A stretch of DNA of 64,000 bases from assembly GCA_964404255.1 (NCBI GenBank), contig CAYOJJ010000001.1:186001-250000 (forward strand). The letters run 5' to 3'. The DNA is from JAFDZW01 sp964404255. Its GTDB lineage: Bacteria > Bacteroidota > Ignavibacteria > Palsa-1295. The notes beneath the pieces are model-generated. The model did not search any database. It was not told the DNA's origin and saw nothing but the letters and a program-made list of their open reading frames with translations. A program made the position numbers and the translations under genes. Numbering within the stretch: the stretch's first letter is position 1; each line of letters starts with the position of its first letter. This document shows positions 8,904-17,687 of the stretch, piece by piece.

Positions 8904-10256
8904 ATGCAATTACGCGGCAAACGATTTACCGTGCTTGGCGCGGGAAGATCGGGTCTGGCTAGCGTGAGATTACTACTTCGGCATCGGGGAAAAGTATTTC
9001 TCTCCGATTCTTCTTCCAAAGAAAAACATGCCGAGGCGATCAAAGAACTTGAAGAGTTATCGGTACCGTACGAATTCGGCGAGAACACTCACCACGTTTT
9101 AGAAGCCGATACGATCGTTATCAGCCCCGGCGTTCCGGTAACGATTCCGATCCTCGAGCTTGCTCGCAGTAAAGGCATCCTTATCATCGGTGAAATAGAA
9201 CTTGCGGCAAGTGTAGCCGAAGCGCCGATCGTTGCCATCACTGGTACTAATGGTAAAACCACCACCACAACCTTAACCGGAGAGCTATTCAAAGCAGCCG
9301 GTTGGATGACCGGTGTCGCCGGTAACATCGGTACGGCCTTCGCCGATATTGCCGAATCCACCGTTGGCGAGAAAGCTGTAAATGTTCTGGAGATCTCGAG
9401 CTTCCAGCTCGATACCATAAAAGATTTCCGACCTAAAGTCTCTGCTCTATTGAATATTACTCCGGACCACCTCGACCGCTACAAAAACTACGAGGCCTAT
9501 ATTCAATCGAAGTTTCGCATTGCCGAAAACCAGAAAGGGCATGACATCTTCATCTATAATCACGATGATGAAGTAGTAAGAAGTTTTGCCGATACCCTAA
9601 GTATCCGCACCTATGGCTTTTCACTCAATGAGCCGTTAAAGAATGGCGCTTATGTCGAGAATGGCATGCTGACGATACGGCTCGGCCGCGAACGCGAAGC
9701 GGTCATTGAGTTAGAGAAGATCGGCATTCCGGGGCCGCATAATCTGATGAATGCCATGGCTGCTGCCCTGTGTGCCAGAAGCATGGGCATAAGCTATGAA
9801 GTGATCCGCGAAACGCTGGAGCAGTTCAAGGGTGTCGAACACCGGATAGAATTTGTCAGAGAATTGGATGGAGTTAAGTACTACAACGATTCGAAAGCAA
9901 CGAACGTCGATTCCGTCAAATATGCCCTGCAAAGTTTTAAGCAGCCTATCGTGCTTATTGCCGGGGGGAAAGACAAAGGCAACGATTACTCGGCTATCGA
10001 AGGCTTGGTAAAAGAGCATGTAAAAGCGCTTGTCACGGTCGGGGCCGGTGCGGCAAAACTTGAAGCGTTCTTCGCTGATAAGCTACCGATCTATTCGGCA
10101 GGCTATTCGATGGAGAAAGCTATCGAGCTATCAAGAAGCACGGCAACGAGCGGTGAAGTAGTACTACTCTCTCCTGCTTGTGCCAGCTTCGATATGTTCG
10201 ATAACTACGAGCATCGTGGCAGAGTCTTTAAAGAGATCGTCAATCACTTACAGTAA
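8904..10256 (+). CDS. murD: UDP-MurNAc-L-alanine:D-glutamate ligase MurD
   Basis: Cytoplasmic Mur ligase adding D-Glu. The 450 residues start with the Rossmann-like GAGRSGLAS, contain the P-loop GTNGKTTTTT (113-122) and the C-terminal NDSKATN and SPACASFDMFDNYEHRG motifs typical of MurD. One base separates its stop from the ftsW start, which points to translational coupling. Confidence 0.96.
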   Translation: MQLRGKRFTVLGAGRSGLASVRLLLRHRGKVFLSDSSSKEKHAEAIKELEELSVPYEFGENTHHVLEADTIVISPGVPVTIPILELARSKGILIIGEIELAASVAEAPIVAITGTNGKTTTTTLTGELFKAAGWMTGVAGNIGTAFADIAESTVGEKAVNVLEISSFQLDTIKDFRPKVSALLNITPDHLDRYKNYEAYIQSKFRIAENQKGHDIFIYNHDDEVVRSFADTLSIRTYGFSLNEPLKNGAYVENGMLTIRLGREREAVIELEKIGIPGPHNLMNAMAAALCARSMGISYEVIRETLEQFKGVEHRIEFVRELDGVKYYNDSKATNVDSVKYALQSFKQPIVLIAGGKDKGNDYSAIEGLVKEHVKALVTVGAGAAKLEAFFADKLPIYSAGYSMEKAIELSRSTATSGEVVLLSPACASFDMFDNYEHRGRVFKEIVNHLQ

Positions 10257-10257
10257 T

Positions 10258-11397
10258 ATGAAAGCAAGAAAAACGGCAGACCTCAGTCTGTTCATTACCG
10301 TAACAGGGCTCCTGTTCGCTTCGCTTGCTTTTGTCTATACCGCAAGCGCTTCGTTCTCCGTTGCAAAGATGGCAACGAGCGAAGGCATGCTCATCCGCCA
10401 TGCGACCAAAGTGATACTCGCCGTGATTGCGATGATCGTCTTTACCAAGATCGATTATCACAAGTACCAGCAGTATTCAAAATGGCTGATGATGATAGCG
10501 ATTATCTTTCTTGGGGCAGTGCTCGTCGTCGGGCATACGGAGCTTGGTGCTAAACGCTGGCTGCCACTCGGGCCCTTTTCCTTTCAACCATCGGAGTTTG
10601 TAAAGATAGCGCTGGTGCTGCATATCTCGGCGCTCTGCGCAGCGAAGAAAGAATTCATTGGCGATTTCAAGAAGGCGTTCGTGCCGATGATGATCTGGAC
10701 GCTACTGGCGGCGGGGCTTATCGCCAAGCAGCCGAATATGTCCAATGCTGCCGTACTTGTGCTCTTAGCCTACGGCATCATGTTTATCGCTCAGCTTCCT
10801 ATTAAGTATATGCTTTCAACCGGAGTGTTGGCGCTCATCGGAGGTGGCATCTATATGATGACCGCCTGGTACCGCGTCCAGCGTATCCTTGCCTTCCTTG
10901 GCCATGAGAACGAGCACACTTCGCGAATCACCTTCCAGACGATTCAAGCATTGATCGCTCTCGGCAATGGCGGTTTGATGGGTGTTGGAATCGGGCAATC
11001 GCGGCAAAGAGATTTTTACCTGCCGGAATCCTACGGCGATTACATCTACTCGATCATCGGTGAAGAGTATGGCTTTATTGGCGCGGCATTTCTGCTGGTT
11101 GTCTTCGCTTTCATAATCATCCGAGGTATTCAGATCGCCAAGCATGCCCCTGATCCCTTCGGCCGGTATGTGGCCACGGGCATTACATTGATAATCGGCA
11201 TCAATACGCTTATCAATGCTCTGGTGAATTCAGGGTTGATGCCGGTAACAGGCTTGCCGATGCCCTTCGTCAGTTACGGTGGAACGAGCATGATCTTTAC
11301 TGCAATGGCCGTTGGCATCCTGCTAAATATTTCGAAGTTTACCGTGACGCTGCCCGATCCAAAAAAGATCACGGCCCTTCGTTATGCCACTTCTTAA
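10258..11397 (+). CDS. ftsW: Septal peptidoglycan polymerase FtsW (SEDS family)
   Basis: Membrane glycosyltransferase that polymerises lipid II at the septum with its cognate class B PBP. About ten TM segments; SEDS motifs include GAKRWLPLGPFSFQPSE, KQPNMSNAAV and GLPMPFVSYGGTSM near the C-terminus. The reading frame is open upstream into murD, but the ATG one base after the murD stop gives a normal FtsW N-terminus of 379 residues, so that start is chosen. The partner PBP is the product of 2324-4672. Confidence 0.94.
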   Translation: MKARKTADLSLFITVTGLLFASLAFVYTASASFSVAKMATSEGMLIRHATKVILAVIAMIVFTKIDYHKYQQYSKWLMMIAIIFLGAVLVVGHTELGAKRWLPLGPFSFQPSEFVKIALVLHISALCAAKKEFIGDFKKAFVPMMIWTLLAAGLIAKQPNMSNAAVLVLLAYGIMFIAQLPIKYMLSTGVLALIGGGIYMMTAWYRVQRILAFLGHENEHTSRITFQTIQALIALGNGGLMGVGIGQSRQRDFYLPESYGDYIYSIIGEEYGFIGAAFLLVVFAFIIIRGIQIAKHAPDPFGRYVATGITLIIGINTLINALVNSGLMPVTGLPMPFVSYGGTSMIFTAMAVGILLNISKFTVTLPDPKKITALRYATS

Positions 11398-11405
11398 TTA
11401 GAATC

Positions 11406-12512
11406 ATGAGTACGATCGTAATTGCATCCGGCGGTACCGGAGGACATTTGTACCCCACTATTGCTGTCGCCGAAGCCATTCAGGCCTCGCATCCCGAGCT
11501 TCGGATCGTATTCATCGGCACTCACGATCGTATCGAATCGCGCGAAGTACCGCGCCTCGGGTTCGAGTTTTTCCCGATCACGATTCAGGCGCCGGGAAAA
11601 TCGCCATTGCAACTACTGAAATTCCCGACGATGCTCTACGGGGCCTATCGCCGTTCGAAAGCGATCTTAAAAGAAGTCGGCGCTTCGGCTTTCCTCGGAG
11701 GCGGTGCTTACTTAAGTGTACCGGTGGCGCTGGCAGCAAAAAATCTTGGCATGCCGGTTTCGCTTCTTGAGATCAATGCGGTAGTCGGCAGAGCTAACCG
11801 GACGCTTGCTCCAAGAGCCGATAAGATCTTTGTAAGTTATCCGGAGGCGATCGGCCAGTTTCCACAGGCGGTACACAGCCGCATCCAGACGATCGGCACA
11901 CCGGTGCGCGATGGCATTCTTCATCGGATGGATGCTCAAAGCGCCAGAACGAAATTCAATATCGATCCGGACCGCAAGACGCTTCTGGTCTTCGGTGGTT
12001 CGCTCGGCGCGCGTTCTATTAATGCGGCCATGGCGAAATCGATTAAGAGCTTCATCGATGCCGGAGTAAATGTTATCTGGCAAACCGGTTCATCGGCGAA
12101 TGTTAATGAGCTTAGCAAAGAGTTTGAAGTACCGGGACGAGTATGGATCAGAGAATTTATCAGCGAAATGCCTGCCGCGTATGCCGCAGCCGATCTTGTT
12201 GTTTGCAGAGCCGGTGCTTCGACGCTTGCCGAGCTTTCGACACTCGGCAAGGCAGCCATACTGGTACCCTATCCGCTGGCGGCAATGGATCACCAGGCAA
12301 AAAATGCCGAAGCCTATTTTTCACGCGGAGCGGCAAGAGTTATTACCGACGAGCAATTGCCCTTGAATTTCGAAGCATCGGTGCTCGAACTGTTGAGTAA
12401 TGAAGAACTCCGAATGAGTTATGCAAAAAAAATGCTCGCCAGTGAGAACATTACTGCCGGAAATGTTGTAGCAGAGTATCTCATCGCTGCCGCGATGAGA
12501 ACTTCTAAGTAA
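11406..12512 (+). CDS. murG: Lipid II synthase MurG
   Basis: GT28-family GlcNAc transferase converting lipid I to lipid II at the inner membrane face. The 368 residues begin with the G-loop ASGGTGGHLYPTIAVAE, carry a second loop GGSLGARSIN and a C-terminal donor-site segment CRAGASTLAELSTLGKAAILVPYP. Spacing to ftsW and to the next gene is 8 bases each, consistent with one transcript. Confidence 0.96.
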   Translation: MSTIVIASGGTGGHLYPTIAVAEAIQASHPELRIVFIGTHDRIESREVPRLGFEFFPITIQAPGKSPLQLLKFPTMLYGAYRRSKAILKEVGASAFLGGGAYLSVPVALAAKNLGMPVSLLEINAVVGRANRTLAPRADKIFVSYPEAIGQFPQAVHSRIQTIGTPVRDGILHRMDAQSARTKFNIDPDRKTLLVFGGSLGARSINAAMAKSIKSFIDAGVNVIWQTGSSANVNELSKEFEVPGRVWIREFISEMPAAYAAADLVVCRAGASTLAELSTLGKAAILVPYPLAAMDHQAKNAEAYFSRGAARVITDEQLPLNFEASVLELLSNEELRMSYAKKMLASENITAGNVVAEYLIAAAMRTSK

Positions 12513-12520
12513 GAACCGCC

Positions 12521-13012
12521 ATGGCATCGCCCAGCGTCTTTAAATATAATTATGCGTTTCTCTACCAGTCGATGGCTGTCTATGCCACGACACTGGCGCT
12601 GTATCTTATTGTCAGAGCTTCAAGCGGTGAAGAATTCGCGCAGGTCTTTCGCGATCCGGTTGTCTATCTGCTCTGTGTGATCATCATTGTTTCGGCGCTT
12701 GCAGTATTGTATAATATTGTCATGCGCCGCCGTATCACGATCGAGGGTTCGAAACTGGTGCTTGAAAGCGCTCGCGGTACCTTATCGATCGATACCGGCA
12801 AAGTAAAAGCAGTCCGAATCAGAGTCGAACAGGGACCGGGACTTATTTCACGAGTGCGAGTTGTAACGATCGTAACATCAGCGCGCAAACGGCCGATCAG
12901 AATCAGACCTTATAATTTTGAGCAGGGCGATGCTTTGCTATCGGCAATCAAATCCTGGGCAGGCCCGTTGGTTCAAAGCCGCCCCCGTCGTAGAAAGGCC
13001 AAGCCTCAGTAG
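12521..13012 (+). CDS. Two-TM membrane protein with a possible PH-like domain, between murG and murC
   Basis: 163 residues of unrecognised family. Two hydrophobic segments (about 16-34 and 46-67) form a hairpin, followed by a positively charged, beta-rich C-terminal part (RRRITIEGSKLVLESARG onwards) that looks like a small PH/bPH2-type domain exposed to the cytoplasm; this fold is a guess from pattern. It ends in an Arg/Lys-rich tail. Its tight fit between murG and murC suggests co-expression with wall synthesis, but nothing in the sequence gives a reaction. Confidence 0.8.
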   Translation: MASPSVFKYNYAFLYQSMAVYATTLALYLIVRASSGEEFAQVFRDPVVYLLCVIIIVSALAVLYNIVMRRRITIEGSKLVLESARGTLSIDTGKVKAVRIRVEQGPGLISRVRVVTIVTSARKRPIRIRPYNFEQGDALLSAIKSWAGPLVQSRPRRRKAKPQ

Positions 13013-13021
13013 GCATCACGG

Positions 13022-14458
13022 ATGCAGCACCTTCATTTTATTGGGATTGGCGGAGCCGGGATGAGCGGTCTTGCCGAGATCGCTCTTGCCAGAGGCATTA
13101 TGGTTTCCGGAAGCGACCTTACCGATTCCGATAAGCTTGACAAACTGCGCAGCCTTGGGGCCACTATTTACATCGGTCATAAACCCGGGAATATTTCGGA
13201 CGATGTCGATCTCGTCGTTTATACTTCCGCCGTTAACCGTTCCGATAATCCCGAACTCGAAGCTGCCCGTATCCGCATGATCCGGACCATGCGCCGCGCC
13301 GATTTCCTTGGTGAACTGACCCAGTCGATGAAAACCATCGCCGTAGCCGGTACCCATGGAAAGACAACCACCACTTCGATGATCGCTCATATTCTCTTAC
13401 TCGCCGGTCTCGACCCGCTGGTATCGGTAGGAGCCAGTGTTGCAGAGTTGCAGGGTAAGAATGCTTATGCCGGCAGCGGACAAATAGCCGTCGTCGAAGC
13501 CGATGAATATGATAGAAGCTTTCTGGCGCTTGCTCCTTACATCGCGATTATGACCACGCTCGAAGCCGAGCACCTGGATATTTACCACGATCTTGCCGAT
13601 CTTCAGGATACATTCGTGCAGTTCGCTTCGGCCGGCAGTGCAGCAGGAGTCGATATTGTAAATATAGATGAGCCGGCACTGCGCACCCTACTACCGAGAC
13701 TTTCTAAAAAGATCGTTACTTATGGTATCGAATCTTCCGAAGCTAAGTACCGTGCCCAGAATATAGTAGCCGAAGGGTTGCATACGATGGCCGATATCTA
13801 CCGCAGTGGTGAAAAGATCGGTGTGTTACAACTTGGCATTCCGGGAAAGCATAATATAAGTAATGCGCTGGCGGCGATTGCAACAGCAGAATCGCTCGCC
13901 ATCCCGTTCGATATTGCAGCTACGGCACTCGCAAGCTTTCAAGGCGCCGAACGGCGCGCCGAGATCATTGCCGATAGCAATGGAATTCTCGTGATCGATG
14001 ATTATGCTCATCATCCGACTGAAGTACGAGCAACGCTTTCGGCATTGCGCTCTGCCTATCCCGGCAGAAGAATTCTCGCCGCCTTTCAGCCGCATACCTT
14101 TACCAGGACCAGAGATTTTTCCGATGCCTTCGGCGAAGTATTTGCCGAACTGGCCGACTGCTTATATTTATTAGAGATCTACCCCGCTCGCGAGCGGCCT
14201 ATCGAAGGAATTACGAGCGACCTGATACTGCAGGCAGCAAAAAACAGGGGCATGAAACAGGCGCAGGCCACCCCTTCTCTTGCTGAATTACCCGCCATTA
14301 TTTGCGGAGACGCAAAGCGCGGCGATATTGTTGTAACCCTTGGCGCCGGCTCCATAACCGAAGCGGCTCCGAAGATAGCCAAGGCATTGGGTTTGCAAGA
14401 ACGCTCCGGCACTGCTGCAAGACGTCCTTCCCACCGCCGGAAGAAAGAACAGAGTTGA
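13022..14458 (+). CDS. murC: UDP-MurNAc:L-alanine ligase MurC
   Basis: First Mur ligase of the pathway, adding L-Ala. The 478 residues have the N-terminal FIGIGGAGMSGLAEI nucleotide-sugar motif, the P-loop GTHGKTTTTS (110-119), EADEYDRSF and the C-terminal DDYAHHPTEV motif. The last 20 or so residues (ARRPSHRRKKEQS) are a basic tail beyond the usual domain. Confidence 0.96.
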   Translation: MQHLHFIGIGGAGMSGLAEIALARGIMVSGSDLTDSDKLDKLRSLGATIYIGHKPGNISDDVDLVVYTSAVNRSDNPELEAARIRMIRTMRRADFLGELTQSMKTIAVAGTHGKTTTTSMIAHILLLAGLDPLVSVGASVAELQGKNAYAGSGQIAVVEADEYDRSFLALAPYIAIMTTLEAEHLDIYHDLADLQDTFVQFASAGSAAGVDIVNIDEPALRTLLPRLSKKIVTYGIESSEAKYRAQNIVAEGLHTMADIYRSGEKIGVLQLGIPGKHNISNALAAIATAESLAIPFDIAATALASFQGAERRAEIIADSNGILVIDDYAHHPTEVRATLSALRSAYPGRRILAAFQPHTFTRTRDFSDAFGEVFAELADCLYLLEIYPARERPIEGITSDLILQAAKNRGMKQAQATPSLAELPAIICGDAKRGDIVVTLGAGSITEAAPKIAKALGLQERSGTAARRPSHRRKKEQS

Positions 14459-14465
14459 TCCGAAG

Positions 14466-15620
14466 ATGAAGAACGAGAAACGCTACATTACTATTGGGTT
14501 TGATGCCGGGCGCGAACCGCTCGATGAATTATTCTGGTGCGAAGCCGAATACGATGGGTCCTGGACGACGATTAGCGCTTGCGACCGCATCCGCACTCGC
14601 CGTGAGCTTGTCGAGAGAATCGGCGAACTGAAAGAAGCCGTCATCGGTATCGATGTCGCCCTGAGTTTTCCTAAAGGTTTTATTGCCTTTCTTGCAAAAG
14701 AAGGTATTGCCAGCGATCATAAGGCACTCTCGAAGAAGATTCGTGAAGACCTCAAGAAGAATACCGAAGATGGTATTCGTAAGTGGATCGAGCACATGGG
14801 CCGTTACCGCGAAACGAAGACCGAAACGCAGGACGACGCCTATGCGCGCTTTTATCATGGCAAAGGCCCGCAGGAAGGACGCCGCCGCCGTACACTCGAA
14901 GCCCATGAGCTTCGGACGCATGTCGAGCGCTTCCGCCGTATCGATCGCATCCTTCGCCATGAATATCCTGATTCGGTAGCGAGCACCCTTGGTATTCAAT
15001 ACAACCGGCTTACCCGCCGATATGAGTTTACTTCTTCTAATGCCCGAGGCCGCCTCGCACTCGTCGGCTTATCGTTTCTCGAACAGGTTCGTGAGGCGCA
15101 TCCTGAAGTGGCAATCTGGCCGTACGAGCGTCCGAAAGCTGTTACCGTCGTTGAGACCTTCCCGAAGCTCTTCGAAGGAAAATTGAAGCTCGGCGCTACC
15201 GAACTTAAAGAGTATTTCGATCGCGAAGAAGATAATGCCTTGTATGTTCCGCGCGAAGTTCGTGAGCACGTCTACGCTCATGAAAAAGCCCGCGAGACAC
15301 TCTTCGCTTTATTCGGTCTCTTAGCAGCCGAACGCCGCCAGGATAAAACGCTCCGCCCGCTGCGCGATTACCGCGATGCGTTTTATGAGAGCGACGATGT
15401 ACAGCTCGAAGGCTGGGTCTATGGAATCGGATTCCGTGAACAAAAGCCGGCACCGGCTCCGAAAGAACGTCCGAAGCGCGAGCCTAAAGCAGCAGCTGCT
15501 CAGGAAGAAATTCCTCCTGCTACCGAGCAACCGGTAATAGAAGCCGTTGAAGCACCTGCGCCCGAAGTTGTTACTGCCGAAACAACGGCAGAGCTAATCA
15601 GCGAAGCAACAACAGAGTGA
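14466..15620 (+). CDS. DUF429-like (RNase H-fold) protein inside the dcw operon
   Basis: 384 residues. The N-terminal part (ITIGFDAGREPLDELFW and AVIGIDVALSFPKGF) has the two Asp-bearing strands expected of the DUF429/RNase H-like fold; family assignment is tentative. The middle is highly charged, with many Arg and Glu. The last 50 or so residues are low-complexity Ala/Pro/Glu/Thr and probably disordered. It begins 7 bases after murC and its stop overlaps the GTG start of murB by four bases, so it is translated with murB. Its role in wall synthesis is unknown; it could equally be a passenger. Confidence 0.75.
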   Translation: MKNEKRYITIGFDAGREPLDELFWCEAEYDGSWTTISACDRIRTRRELVERIGELKEAVIGIDVALSFPKGFIAFLAKEGIASDHKALSKKIREDLKKNTEDGIRKWIEHMGRYRETKTETQDDAYARFYHGKGPQEGRRRRTLEAHELRTHVERFRRIDRILRHEYPDSVASTLGIQYNRLTRRYEFTSSNARGRLALVGLSFLEQVREAHPEVAIWPYERPKAVTVVETFPKLFEGKLKLGATELKEYFDREEDNALYVPREVREHVYAHEKARETLFALFGLLAAERRQDKTLRPLRDYRDAFYESDDVQLEGWVYGIGFREQKPAPAPKERPKREPKAAAAQEEIPPATEQPVIEAVEAPAPEVVTAETTAELISEATTE

Positions 15621-16537
15621 GCGTTGTAGAAGAGCTTAGAACATCGCTTGAAGGCGCCGTGCGAGAGAACGTCCCGCTCGCACCATTTACTACCTTTCGA
15701 ATCGGCGGAAACGCCGCTATCTATATCGAGCCATTAACGGCTTCGGATATCGCTGCTGTGCAGCGTATCGTTAGTACTCATCACCTGCCACTTTTTATTC
15801 TTGGTAATGGCTCCAACGTACTTATTAGCGATGAAGGTTGGAATGGAGTGGTAGTAAACTTGCAGGATGGCTTTACCGATCTATCAATCGATGGTTCGAT
15901 CGTATGTGTCGGAGCCGGAGTACGGATGGCAGCTTTTGTTGACTTCGCCATTCGTCATTCAAGAAAAGGTGTCGAGATGCTTCCCGGCATACCAGCCACG
16001 CTCGGCGGTGCGATATGGATGAATGCCGGATGTTATGGCGGCGAGACCAGTGATTTTTTACTCGATGTTACGCTCGTTCGTAACGGCGAAGTGCTTACCA
16101 TCCCAAAAGCGGAATGCGGCTTTAGCTATCGCCATAGTGGTTTTCAACCAGGCGATATTGTAACGGGTGCCCGCTTCGATCTTCCGGAAGGAAATCCTGC
16201 AGAGCTTCGCGAGATCAAGCTTAAGCATCTGCTGCATCGCAATAACGTGCAGCCGGTGAATTTGCCGAATTGCGGTTCGGTCTTTAAGAATCCGAAGCCA
16301 CGCTTCAGCGCCGAACTCATCGAAAGTGCGGGCCTCAAGGGCACAACGATCGGCGGAGCACAGATCAGCCCGAAGCATGCTAATTTTATTGTAAATATCC
16401 ATTCGGCTTCAGCTAGCGATGTTGTAGCCTTAATGAATCTGGCTCGTAAGAAAGTGTTTGAAACAACGGGTATCGTTCTCGAACCCGAAGTACAGCTTGT
16501 GGGCTTCGAGCGCTCACCCATTACTGACCTACCGTAA
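15617..16537 (+). CDS. murB: UDP-N-acetylenolpyruvoylglucosamine reductase MurB
   Basis: FAD-dependent reductase making UDP-MurNAc. The 306 residues include the FAD-binding motifs TTFRIGGNAA and LGNGSNVLISDEGWNGVVV, LPGIPATLGGAIWMNAGCYGG and the FSYRHSGF segment, with the catalytic Glu in ILEPEVQLVG. The length fits the shorter type II MurB. The GTG start overlaps the TGA of the preceding gene (GTGA), which decides the start. Confidence 0.95.
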   Translation: MSVVEELRTSLEGAVRENVPLAPFTTFRIGGNAAIYIEPLTASDIAAVQRIVSTHHLPLFILGNGSNVLISDEGWNGVVVNLQDGFTDLSIDGSIVCVGAGVRMAAFVDFAIRHSRKGVEMLPGIPATLGGAIWMNAGCYGGETSDFLLDVTLVRNGEVLTIPKAECGFSYRHSGFQPGDIVTGARFDLPEGNPAELREIKLKHLLHRNNVQPVNLPNCGSVFKNPKPRFSAELIESAGLKGTTIGGAQISPKHANFIVNIHSASASDVVALMNLARKKVFETTGIVLEPEVQLVGFERSPITDLP

Positions 16538-16598
16538 TCTGAATCTCATTTTTCCGTGAACGCCTTTTGGCGGGTGCACAACTTCGAAGGAAGCAGCA

Positions 16599-17687
16599 GT
16601 GCACTTTCATATCAAACGGCCAACCGATCCTATCCGCCCGATGCAGCAACCGCCTGCAGCGAGAGGATATGCGCCTATGCACGAGGCGAAGCCGCTCGAT
16701 GAGTTCGAAACAGAATCCATCGAACGCGATGAGGATAGTGTAGCCGAAGAAATGGAAACCCCAACCTGGAAGACCTCGCGCTTTATCCCCGCGGTGATCT
16801 TCTGCAGTGCTATTGCCCTGCTTGGCGGCATTATCTTTTTTGCAACGGGCTACCAATCCGAAGAGCCCCTGCAATATATCCGTGTCGAAGGCAACCGCGA
16901 ACTCATGAGCGGCGAGATCATGGGTCTTGCTGCGATCGATAGAAAAGTTAAATTCTTCGATATCGATCTTCGCCAGATCGAAAGCCGTATCGCCAAGCAT
17001 GGCCTGGTTCGCAGCGTCTCCATCCGCCGCGAATTGCATCCGAACACGATCGTTATTCATGTCGAAGAGCGCGCACCGCTGGCGATGATCCGTTCCGCTA
17101 ACGGAGAGCCGATTCTTATCGATAACGATTTCCGCCTCTTCTCACCAAGAAAACTTTCGGGTCTTATCGATCCGAATAAGTTGCTCGCCGTGCCGGCACT
17201 CAGCGGCATCACTGATAAGGATACTGCTTCGATGCTCGAGATGGCGCATATCGTCCGCCAGATCATGAGCACCGGTGATAGCTCATTGCATGAAGCGATC
17301 GGCGAGCTACGCCGCACACCGACCGGTGCCTATATTATTTATACTTCCTTCTCTCAGACCCCGATCTTTATCGGCTCACCGAGCGATGTACGTTTTACCA
17401 CATCGCTCGAGCGCGAAGGCTCACAGCAGACTAATACTGCCGAAAAACTTTTCGATCATCAGCTTCAATTACTCGCATCGTTATGGAAGCAAAAGCTGCG
17501 CCCGGAAGTCTGGAATCGCACGGCGCTCTATATCGATGCCCGCTTTAACGGCCAGGTGATCGTCCGCCACAAAGGCGGCGCTGCCCGTATCGCAGCACTC
17601 GCACCTCACGACAGTACTGCCACGGCTTCGGCCAGTGACAGTATGCACCGATCGTTTCATTCTTCTGCAATAACTACTCTACGATAA
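16599..17687 (+). CDS. ftsQ: FtsQ/DivIB-like cell division protein
   Basis: Bitopic divisome protein of 362 residues: an acidic cytoplasmic N-terminus, one TM segment (about 63-85), then a POTRA domain beginning near 92 (YIRVEGNRELMSGEI; ESRIAKHGLVRSVSIRRELHPNTIVIHVEER) and the FtsQ C-terminal domain. The GTG start is preceded by GAAGGAAG at a normal distance. The last base of its stop codon is the first base of the ftsA start. A Ser/Thr/Ala-rich tail ends the protein. Confidence 0.88.
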   Translation: MHFHIKRPTDPIRPMQQPPAARGYAPMHEAKPLDEFETESIERDEDSVAEEMETPTWKTSRFIPAVIFCSAIALLGGIIFFATGYQSEEPLQYIRVEGNRELMSGEIMGLAAIDRKVKFFDIDLRQIESRIAKHGLVRSVSIRRELHPNTIVIHVEERAPLAMIRSANGEPILIDNDFRLFSPRKLSGLIDPNKLLAVPALSGITDKDTASMLEMAHIVRQIMSTGDSSLHEAIGELRRTPTGAYIIYTSFSQTPIFIGSPSDVRFTTSLEREGSQQTNTAEKLFDHQLQLLASLWKQKLRPEVWNRTALYIDARFNGQVIVRHKGGAARIAALAPHDSTATASASDSMHRSFHSSAITTLR

